Source of the DNA: an uncultured Bacilli bacterium
Lineage (GTDB): Bacteria; Bacillota_I; Bacilli_A; RF39; UBA660
Direction of reading: 5' to 3'
Length of the DNA stretch: 9,812 bases
Assembly: GCA_944333305.1 (NCBI GenBank)
Contig: CALVKV010000049.1
Location: 1-9,812, forward strand
The position numbers and the translations under genes were made by a program. The notes under the pieces are model-generated. The model did not search any database, was not told the DNA's origin, and saw only the letters and a program-made list of their open reading frames with translations. Shown here piece by piece: positions 1 to 5,099 of this stretch (position 1 is the first letter of the stretch; each line of letters begins with the position of its first letter).

Positions 1-22
1 AGTAGCAAAATAGGCCTTTTTA
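1..22 (+). terminator. Possible 3' half of an upstream terminator
   Basis: The bases taggcc at 11-16 run directly into five T residues at 17-21, which looks like the descending arm and U-tract of an intrinsic terminator. The matching ascending arm would lie to the left of the window, so the hairpin cannot be verified. If real, it separates the amidase gene from whatever lies upstream. No convincing promoter for the amidase can be made out in the 27 bases that follow. Confidence 0.25.
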
Positions 23-48
23 CATATTTTAATGTAGAGGTGAATATT

Positions 49-1674
49 ATGAATGAGCGAAGAGTAACAGGTGTTGTGGTTGATGCTGGACATGGTGGTG
101 CTGATCCTGGTGCTGTTTCTTCTGGTTTACAAGAGAAAGACTTTACATTAGAAGCTTCTTTATATATGTATGAAAGATTACAAGAATTAGGAATACCTGC
201 TGTCTTAACTAGAGATTATGATGAAAACTTAAGTAGAGAAGAGAGACTTAGACGTGCTAATGAAGCTTTTGGAGGTAGTAGTAATGCTATACTTATTTCT
301 AATCATATAAATGCTGGAGGTGGAGAAGGTGCTGAAGTTATTTATGCTTTACGTAATAATTCTACTTTAGCACAGTCTATTTTAGAAGAAATAGGTAGTG
401 AAGGACAAATTATGCGTAAGTATTATCAAAGAAGATTACCTGAAGATCCTTCAAAAGATTATTATTATATTATTAGAGAAACATCTCCTATGCAGTCTTT
501 GTTAGTTGAATATGGTTTTATTGATAATGCGAATGATAGAGTTAAATTACAAAATGATTTATTAAACTATGTAGAAGCAGTTGTTAGAGCGATAGCAGAG
601 TATGCTGGAGTTCCATATATTCCTCCTGAGGGTAGTGGTGCTAACTTTTATACGGTAGTTAGTGGTGATAGTCTTTATAGTATTGCTAGGAGATTTGGAG
701 TAACAGTACAAGCGTTAAGAGATGCTAATAACTTAACAAGTGATACTTTAAGTATTGGCCAAATCTTAAGAATACCGGGAAATAATGAGGGTAATGAAAA
801 TGTTCCTCCTAGTGGTAATGTTACTTATACTGTGCAAAGAGGAGATAGTTTATGGAGTATAGCAAGTCGCTATGGAATAAGTGTAAATGCTTTAAGACAA
901 GCTAACAATCTTACGAGTGATACTTTAAGTATAGGTCAGGTACTAATAATTCCAGGTGTTAGTAATGGTAACGAAGGTAATAATGGAACAGGACCTTCTA
1001 CTACTTATACAGTAGTACGTGGTGATAGTTTGTGGAGTATTGCTAATCGTTTTGGGGTAACAGTACAACAGTTAAGAGATGCTAATAATTTAACTAGTGA
1101 TGTTTTAAGTGTAGGACAAGTATTAACTATACCTGGTGTAAGTGATGGTAATGAAGATAGTGATAATAATGGAGCAGTATTTTACTATACAGTAGAACGT
1201 GGAGACACACTATGGAATATTGCTAGTCGTTTTGGTGTTACTGTCCAAGAAATTAGAGATGCTAATGATCTTACAAGTGATACATTGAGCGTTGGGCAAT
1301 CTTTGATAATACCAGGTATTAGTGCGGATGAAGATTTAGAAGATAATGAAGGTAGCGAAACAGTACCTACTACATATACAGTTCAGTCTGGAGATAGTCT
1401 TTGGAGTATTGCCAATAAATTTGGGGTTACTGTCAATGATTTAAAAAATGCTAATAGTTTGACATCTAACTTATTATCTATAGGTCAAGTACTTATTATT
1501 CCTCCTAGTGGTGGTTCTAATAATAATACAATTACATATACAGTGGCCTCAGGTGATAGTTTATGGAGTATTGCTAATAGATATAATACAACGGTGGATG
1601 CTATTAAAACTTTAAATAATTTAACATCTAATTTACTTTCAATTGGTCAAGTGTTACAGATCCCAAATAATTAA
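49..1674 (+). CDS. N-acetylmuramoyl-L-alanine amidase (Amidase_3) with six C-terminal LysM repeats
   Basis: A 541-residue zinc amidase that should cleave the bond between N-acetylmuramic acid and L-alanine in peptidoglycan. The Amidase_3 domain spans about residues 6-186. The expected zinc ligands are visible as H15 (DAGHGG), E29 (LQEKD) and H86 (SNHINA), with the catalytic glutamate E154 in VEYGFIDN. Six LysM modules of about 45 residues follow, each beginning near (T/Y)YTV..GDSLW and ending in a Gly-Gln-x-Leu-x-Ile-Pro stretch, separated by Asn/Ser/Gly-rich acidic linkers. LysM binds N-acetylglucosamine-containing glycans. The start is placed at ATG 49 because AGAGGTGA at 36-43 sits 6 bases upstream; an in-frame GTG at 40 falls inside that ribosome site. 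There is no signal peptide or membrane segment: the catalytic domain begins almost at the first residue, as in mother-cell lytic or endolysin-type amidases. Function of the domains is secure; the route out of the cell is not. Confidence 0.95.
   Translation: MNERRVTGVVVDAGHGGADPGAVSSGLQEKDFTLEASLYMYERLQELGIPAVLTRDYDENLSREERLRRANEAFGGSSNAILISNHINAGGGEGAEVIYALRNNSTLAQSILEEIGSEGQIMRKYYQRRLPEDPSKDYYYIIRETSPMQSLLVEYGFIDNANDRVKLQNDLLNYVEAVVRAIAEYAGVPYIPPEGSGANFYTVVSGDSLYSIARRFGVTVQALRDANNLTSDTLSIGQILRIPGNNEGNENVPPSGNVTYTVQRGDSLWSIASRYGISVNALRQANNLTSDTLSIGQVLIIPGVSNGNEGNNGTGPSTTYTVVRGDSLWSIANRFGVTVQQLRDANNLTSDVLSVGQVLTIPGVSDGNEDSDNNGAVFYYTVERGDTLWNIASRFGVTVQEIRDANDLTSDTLSVGQSLIIPGISADEDLEDNEGSETVPTTYTVQSGDSLWSIANKFGVTVNDLKNANSLTSNLLSIGQVLIIPPSGGSNNNTITYTVASGDSLWSIANRYNTTVDAIKTLNNLTSNLLSIGQVLQIPNN
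646..1671 (+). repeat. Array of six LysM-coding repeats
   Basis: Six coding repeats lie at about 646-780, 823-957, 1003-1137, 1183-1317, 1372-1506 and 1534-1671 (residues 200-244, 259-303, 319-363, 379-423, 442-486, 496-541). Linkers are 9 to 18 residues long. Repeats 1-4 share an ANNLTSD-type centre, while repeats 5 and 6 share LTSNLLSIGQVL, which suggests two duplication histories. The DNA copies are diverged, so the array is not a simple tandem repeat at nucleotide level. Confidence 0.9.
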
Positions 1675-1696
1675 GTGTAAAAAATGGTAAAAAACA

Positions 1697-1725
1697 TTGA
1701 TTTAGAAAGGCTTTCATGCTATTCT
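1697..1725 (+). promoter_or_regulatory. Extended -10 promoter for the HU gene
   Basis: TTGATT at 1697-1702 is followed after 17 bases by TATTCT at 1720-1725, and TG at 1717-1718 provides an extended -10 element. Each hexamer matches the sigma-A consensus at 4 of 6 positions. The spacer holds a short dyad, GAAAG-g-CTTTC, at 1705-1715. Transcription would start near 1732. A second -10-like hexamer, TATTAT at 1726-1731, has no -35 partner at normal spacing. Confidence 0.6.
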
Positions 1726-1732
1726 TATTATG

Positions 1733-1749
1733 TAAGCAAGATATGCTTA
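1733..1749 (+). promoter_or_regulatory. 5' stem-loop in the HU mRNA leader
   Basis: TAAGCA at 1733-1738 pairs perfectly with TGCTTA at 1744-1749 across the loop AGATA. If transcription starts near 1732 as the promoter predicts, this 6-bp hairpin forms the extreme 5' end of the message, 7 bases upstream of the AGGAGG ribosome site. Hairpins in this position are known to stabilise mRNAs; that role here is inference. Confidence 0.4.
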
Positions 1750-1771
1750 AATTAATAGGAGGTTTTATTAA

Positions 1772-2044
1772 ATGAAAAAAGTAGAATTAGTTGAAGCTGT
1801 TGCAGAAAAAGCTGGTTTAACTAAAGCTGATGCAACTCGTGCTATTGATGCAACTTTTGAAGCTATTACTGAAGCCTTAGCTAATGGAGATAAAATTACA
1901 TTAGTTGGATTTGGTACATTTGGTATTTCTAAAAGAGCTGCACGTGAAGGACGTAATCCTAGAACTGGTGAAACTGTTAAAATTGAAGCTAGAAATGCTG
2001 TTTCATTTAAAGCAGGATCTGCTCTTAAAGACGCAGTAAACTAA
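1772..2044 (+). CDS. hup: HU family DNA-binding protein
   Basis: A 90-residue nucleoid-associated protein of standard HU length. HU dimers bend and wrap DNA without sequence preference, compacting the chromosome and assisting replication and recombination. The HU/IHF signature is clear: an N-terminal helix pair (about residues 3-38), the G46-F47-G48-T-F turn, the beta-arm with GRNPRTGE at 60-67 and the intercalating proline P63, and a C-terminal helix ending LKDAVN. Acidic and basic residues are distributed as in Bacillus Hbs. The start is fixed by AGGAGG at 1757-1762, 9 bases before ATG 1772. The gene is flanked by its own promoter, leader hairpin and terminator, so it is probably a strongly expressed single-gene transcript. 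No oddities were seen in the protein. Confidence 0.98.
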   Translation: MKKVELVEAVAEKAGLTKADATRAIDATFEAITEALANGDKITLVGFGTFGISKRAAREGRNPRTGETVKIEARNAVSFKAGSALKDAVN

Positions 2045-2055
2045 AATTAAGAATT

Positions 2056-2080
2056 AAGCCAGAGATGGCTTTTTTTCTTT
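2056..2080 (+). terminator. Intrinsic terminator of the HU gene
   Basis: AAGCCA at 2056-2061 pairs with TGGCTT at 2066-2071 across the loop GAGA, a GNRA-type tetraloop, and runs into T residues to 2076, then CTTT to 2080. It lies 12 bases after the HU stop codon. The next gene's ATG begins at 2081, directly at the end of the tract. Confidence 0.85.
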
Positions 2081-2323
2081 ATGTTAAATTATTTAATTAT
2101 TATTAATATTATTACTTTTGTTTTCTATGGAATAGATAAGTTTCTAGCTGTTAAACATTACTATAGGATTAGTGAAAAACTTCTATATTTATTTAGTATA
2201 TTAGGTGGTGCCTTAGGTTCCTTATTTGGAATGCTTTTATTTAGACACAAAACCTTAAAATTAAAGTTTTACCTTATTAATATTATATCTTTAGGATTGT
2301 GGGGGATGTTATTGTGGAAATGA
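2081..2323 (+). CDS. DUF1294 small membrane protein
   Basis: An 80-residue protein of the DUF1294 family, whose function is unknown. The family pattern is clear: a hydrophobic N-terminus, GIDKFLA with the conserved Asp-Lys at about residues 18-19, a second hydrophobic segment with LGGALGSLFGM, then the conserved RHKT.K..F stretch and a last hydrophobic segment. Three membrane helices are likely (about 2-20, 33-55 and 60-78). The start at ATG 2081 gives the usual family length. However, the ten bases before it are pyrimidines of the HU terminator tract, with no Shine-Dalgarno sequence and no separate promoter. Expression must come from read-through, a promoter inside the HU gene, or SD-independent initiation. 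The TGA stop is followed in frame by TAG and overlaps the next start codon. Confidence 0.85.
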   Translation: MLNYLIIINIITFVFYGIDKFLAVKHYYRISEKLLYLFSILGGALGSLFGMLLFRHKTLKLKFYLINIISLGLWGMLLWK

Positions 2324-2658
2324 TAGTACATTTAGATGATGATGTATTTAAAATAGTTAAAGAAGGAAAAAAGGATATTGAAGTTAGAGTAAATGATGCC
2401 AAAAGAAGAAGGTTAAAAGTTGGTGATACTTTAATCTTTCTTAAAAGGCCTAATGAAGATGAAGAGATTAGAGCGAAAGTTATTGCTTTAGATTATTATG
2501 ATACTTTTGAATCATTGGTATGTAATTATGAGATGGAAAGAATTTATAAAGCTGATTATACTAAAGATCAGTGGTTAAAAGAAATGGACAGATTTTATAC
2601 ATTAGATGAACAAAAAGAGTGGGGAGTTGTAGCGATTACTTTTAAAAAAATTAATTAA
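2320..2658 (+). CDS. ASCH-domain protein
   Basis: A protein of about 112 residues matching the ASCH fold (related to PUA, usually linked to RNA or modified nucleoside binding). The GxKxxExR signature is seen as GKKDIEVR at residues 16-23, followed by the lysine/arginine-rich stretch, KVGD, and the C-terminal MDRFYTLDEQKEWGVVAI block typical of the family. ATG 2320 overlaps the upstream TGA stop (ATGA), which suggests translational coupling. GTG 2314, about 8 bases after the G run at 2301-2305, is an alternative start adding two residues; GTG 2299 is less likely. Some ASCH proteins hydrolyse N4-acetylcytidine and others act in RNA metabolism; this sequence alone does not tell which. It sits 29 bases before the CCA enzyme gene, so a tRNA-linked role is possible but unproven. 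Confidence 0.8.
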   Translation: MIVHLDDDVFKIVKEGKKDIEVRVNDAKRRRLKVGDTLIFLKRPNEDEEIRAKVIALDYYDTFESLVCNYEMERIYKADYTKDQWLKEMDRFYTLDEQKEWGVVAITFKKIN

Positions 2659-2659
2659 A

Positions 2660-2668
2660 TGATAAAAT
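2660..2668 (+). promoter_or_regulatory. Possible extended -10 element before the CCA enzyme gene
   Basis: TG at 2660-2661, one base, then TAAAAT at 2663-2668 forms an extended -10 with five of six consensus bases. The -35 region at normal spacing (about 2640-2645) is poor. In such A+T-rich DNA a chance match is quite possible. If active, it would transcribe the CCA enzyme, dnaD and nth independently of the upstream genes. Confidence 0.3.
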
Positions 2669-2687
2669 ATATATGGTGATATAAATA

Positions 2688-3827
2688 ATGCTAAATACAG
2701 CTTTAAATATTTTAAAATTAATTGAAGATAACTCTTATGAAGCTTATATTGTAGGAGGTTTTGTTCGTGATTATTTAATGGGTAAAAAATCTAATGATGT
2801 TGATATTACTACTAATGCTAGACCTAAAGATTTAATTAAAATATTTCCTAGTGCTAACTTTGATAATGCTTTGTATGGATCTGTTACTGTATATTTAAAT
2901 GGCATTAGATTTGAAATAACTACTTATAGAAGTGAAGAAAGTTATTTAGATAATAGACATCCTGATGTAGTTAATTATGTTGATGATTTGAAAGTTGATA
3001 TAAAGAGAAGGGATTTTACTGTTAATACTATATGTATGGATAAATCAGGTAAGATAATTGATTTATTGAATGCTAAAAGTGATATAGATAATAAAATAAT
3101 AAAGACAGTTATTTCACCTTTAGATTCTTTTAAAATAGATTCTCTTAGAATATTAAGAGCGATTAGATTTGCAACAACTTTAGATTTTGATCTTTCGTTA
3201 GAAGTAAAAGAAGCGATAAAGCAATCTAAATATTTACTTAAGGATTTATCTATTAATAGAAAGAAAGAAGAGTTAGATAAAGTTTTTAGTAGTCCTAATA
3301 TAGAAAAGGGGCTTTCCTTAATTAAGGAACTAGGTTTAATAGATGTTTTGAATTTAATTAATATAAATAAAGTAAGACCATGTAGTCAAGTAATTGGAGT
3401 ATGGACTGTTTTAGAGGTTGATGATATTTATCCTTTTACAAGAAATGAATTAAAGTTAATGAAGGATATAAGATGCTCTATAAAAAATAATCCTCTTTCT
3501 TTTGAAACTCTTTATTATTATGACTTATATCCTTGTACTGTTGCAGGCGAGTTGTTAGGAATAGATAAGAAGCAGATAATGGATGTTTATAATGAGATGC
3601 CTATTCATAAGCGTAGTGATATTTTAATTGATACTTATGATTTGTTAGATTATTTACAAATAGATGATGGCCCTATAATAAGTGAATTATGGAAAAAAAT
3701 TGAGAAAGCTATTTTAAATTTAGAAGTTATTAATGATAAAAGTAAGTTGCTAGAGTTTGCTAGAATGTTATATACTAATATTAATCTTAGTGAGGAGGAT
3801 AGTAATGAAGCAGAAGCAGCTAGTTAA
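2688..3827 (+). CDS. cca: CCA-adding enzyme (tRNA nucleotidyltransferase, class II)
   Basis: A 379-residue enzyme that adds or repairs the 3'-terminal CCA of tRNAs from CTP and ATP without a nucleic-acid template. The class II nucleotidyltransferase head is plain: GGFVRD at residues 23-28, the metal-binding pair D37/D39 in DVDITT, the RRDFTVN motif at 107-113, and the nucleotide-selection region D151-S-L-R154-I-L-R157 followed by RAIRFA. Neck, body and tail helices follow; length is close to the Bacillus enzyme (about 397). The start is supported by GGTGA at 2675-2679, 8 bases upstream. The last 23 bases overlap dnaD and contain the dnaD ribosome site. One oddity: the usual EDxxR template motif reads IDSLR here, with isoleucine at position 150 in place of glutamate. 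CCA addition is favoured over poly(A) polymerase by the Firmicute context, but sequence alone separates the two imperfectly. Confidence 0.93.
   Translation: MLNTALNILKLIEDNSYEAYIVGGFVRDYLMGKKSNDVDITTNARPKDLIKIFPSANFDNALYGSVTVYLNGIRFEITTYRSEESYLDNRHPDVVNYVDDLKVDIKRRDFTVNTICMDKSGKIIDLLNAKSDIDNKIIKTVISPLDSFKIDSLRILRAIRFATTLDFDLSLEVKEAIKQSKYLLKDLSINRKKEELDKVFSSPNIEKGLSLIKELGLIDVLNLININKVRPCSQVIGVWTVLEVDDIYPFTRNELKLMKDIRCSIKNNPLSFETLYYYDLYPCTVAGELLGIDKKQIMDVYNEMPIHKRSDILIDTYDLLDYLQIDDGPIISELWKKIEKAILNLEVINDKSKLLEFARMLYTNINLSEEDSNEAEAAS
3792..3798 (+). promoter_or_regulatory. Ribosome binding site deciding the dnaD start
   Basis: GAGGAGG at 3792-3798, inside the end of the CCA enzyme gene, lies 6 bases before ATG 3805. 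It rules out the longer reading frame that opens at 3757, whose extra 16 residues look unlike DnaD. Confidence 0.9.
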
Positions 3828-4464
3828 GTTATTAGAAAATAAGAGTATAACTGTACCTCTTTTGTTTTTTAAAGAATACAAAAAATTAAATATTACTTTA
3901 GAAGAGTTTATATTTTTAATGTATTTAAAAGATAAAGGTAATACTTTTGTTTTTGATCCTAAAAGTATGGAAGAAGAGTTAGGTATTAGTATTAAAGCTA
4001 TTTTAGGTTTCATTTCTTCTCTTACTGATAAAAAATTACTTATTATTGATACTTTTAAGAATGATAAGGGTACTTTAGAAGAAAAAGTAGATATATCTTT
4101 GTTTTATGAAAAGATGGCTTCTATTATTAGTGAAGAAGTTATTAAAGATAATGAAGTGACTATTGATGATAGTATTTTTTCGATGATTGAAAAAGAATTT
4201 GGAAGAACCCTTAATCCTAGTGAATTAGAGTTTATTAAAGCTTGGGCTACTACTTTTGATAATGGAGTTATTATAGAGGCGGTTAAGGAAGCAGTATTAA
4301 ATGGTGTTTCTAGTATTAGATATATTGATAAAATTTTATATGAATGGAGTAAATTGGGGATAAAAACTAGTGATGATGTTAAGCATTTTTTAAATAGTAA
4401 AAATAAAGAAGTTAAAGAGCCAGTAGAGGTCTTTGATTATGATTGGTTTGATGATGATGAATAA
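3805..4464 (+). CDS. dnaD: DnaD-family primosomal protein
   Basis: A 219-residue DnaD protein, which in Firmicutes acts with DnaB and DnaI to load the replicative helicase at oriC and at restarting forks. The N-terminal winged-helix oligomerisation domain spans about residues 1-100 (hydrophobic core with LEEFIFLMYL and a turn near ISIKAILGFISSL). The C-terminal DNA-binding DnaD domain spans about 122-195 and ends in the family's YxxxIxxxW motif at Y173, I177 and W181. The short acidic tail with DYDWF at 211-215 resembles the conserved C-terminal aromatic stretch of DnaD. Length is close to Bacillus DnaD (about 230). It overlaps the CCA enzyme gene by 23 bases and nth by about 8, indicating co-translation. 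Confidence 0.93.
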   Translation: MKQKQLVKLLENKSITVPLLFFKEYKKLNITLEEFIFLMYLKDKGNTFVFDPKSMEEELGISIKAILGFISSLTDKKLLIIDTFKNDKGTLEEKVDISLFYEKMASIISEEVIKDNEVTIDDSIFSMIEKEFGRTLNPSELEFIKAWATTFDNGVIIEAVKEAVLNGVSSIRYIDKILYEWSKLGIKTSDDVKHFLNSKNKEVKEPVEVFDYDWFDDDE

Positions 4465-5083
4465 AGTAGTAATGATAGAAGATTATTTGGATGAGTTATT
4501 TCCTGATCCTAAGTGTGAGCTTAATTATAGTAAAGATTATGAACTCTTAATTGCTATTGTACTTAGTGCCCAAACTACTGATAAAAGAGTTAATAGTGTT
4601 ACGCCTTTTCTTTTTTCGAAATATGATACTTTAGAGAAATTAATGAATGCTGATATTTATGATATTGAAAGTATATTACGACCTTTAGGATCTTTTAGAA
4701 AGAAAGCGTCTTATGTTAAAGAAATTGCAAGAATTTTATTTTCAGATTATGATAATAAGGTACCTATTAGAAGAAAAGATTTAGAAGCGATGCCTGGAGT
4801 AGGTAGAAAGACTGTCAACGTATTTTTAGGAGAGTTTTATAATATACCTGCTATTGCTGTAGATACTCATGTAGAAAGAGTTTCTAAAAGGTTAGGACTT
4901 GCTAAAGATAAAGATAATGTAAGAGAAGTAGAAGAAAAGTTAAAAAGAGCATTTAAACGTGATGTTTGGGCTAAAAGGCATTTACAATTAGTTTTATTTG
5001 GAAGGTATCATTGTAAAGCGGTTAGTCCTAATTGTGATGGGTGTAAGTTAAATAGTATTTGTAAGTATAAGAAAAGAAGCTAG
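4457..5083 (+). CDS. nth: Endonuclease III
   Basis: A bifunctional DNA glycosylase/AP lyase of base-excision repair that removes oxidised pyrimidines. From ATG 4457 it is 208 residues. LSAQTTD at 36-42 is the helix that contacts DNA, the helix-hairpin-helix MPGVGRKT contains the catalytic lysine K118, and D136 in VDTHV is the catalytic aspartate. The C-terminus has a complete [4Fe-4S] ligand set with spacing C-x6-C-x2-C-x5-C. The start is uncertain: ATGs at 4439, 4451, 4454, 4457 and 4472 are all in frame. AGAGGT at 4425-4430 would suit 4439, while 4457 gives an 8-base overlap with dnaD and the expected family length. The dnaD-nth pairing is a conserved Bacilli arrangement. The TAG stop lies within the stem of the downstream terminator. 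Confidence 0.95.
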   Translation: MNKVVMIEDYLDELFPDPKCELNYSKDYELLIAIVLSAQTTDKRVNSVTPFLFSKYDTLEKLMNADIYDIESILRPLGSFRKKASYVKEIARILFSDYDNKVPIRRKDLEAMPGVGRKTVNVFLGEFYNIPAIAVDTHVERVSKRLGLAKDKDNVREVEEKLKRAFKRDVWAKRHLQLVLFGRYHCKAVSPNCDGCKLNSICKYKKRS

Positions 5084-5099
5084 TGATTTAGCTTCTTTT
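5072..5099. terminator. Shared bidirectional terminator between nth and the PBP gene
   Basis: Bases 5072-5082 (AAAAGAAGCTA) pair perfectly with 5089-5099 (TAGCTTCTTTT) over a six-base loop, an 11-bp stem. Read rightward it ends in TTTTT (5096-5100) for nth; read leftward it ends in TTTTC for the PBP gene. The nth stop codon (5081-5083) is inside the stem, and the PBP stop codon (5101-5099) abuts it, so only 15 bases separate the two coding regions. Confidence 0.85.

Noticed and set aside
49..1674. Phage endolysin within a prophage
   Set aside because: The protein lacks a signal peptide like an endolysin, but no holin, tail, integrase or other phage gene is visible nearby and the neighbours are core chromosomal genes.
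2321..2326. TGA possibly read as tryptophan, as in Mycoplasma
   Set aside because: This TGA is followed at once by in-frame TAG, so it is not informative by itself, but all conserved genes here use TGG for tryptophan and none contains an internal TGA.
3768..4013. Open frame on the minus strand inside dnaD
   Set aside because: It lies wholly within the conserved DnaD frame, has no ribosome site and encodes a low-complexity hydrophobic product.
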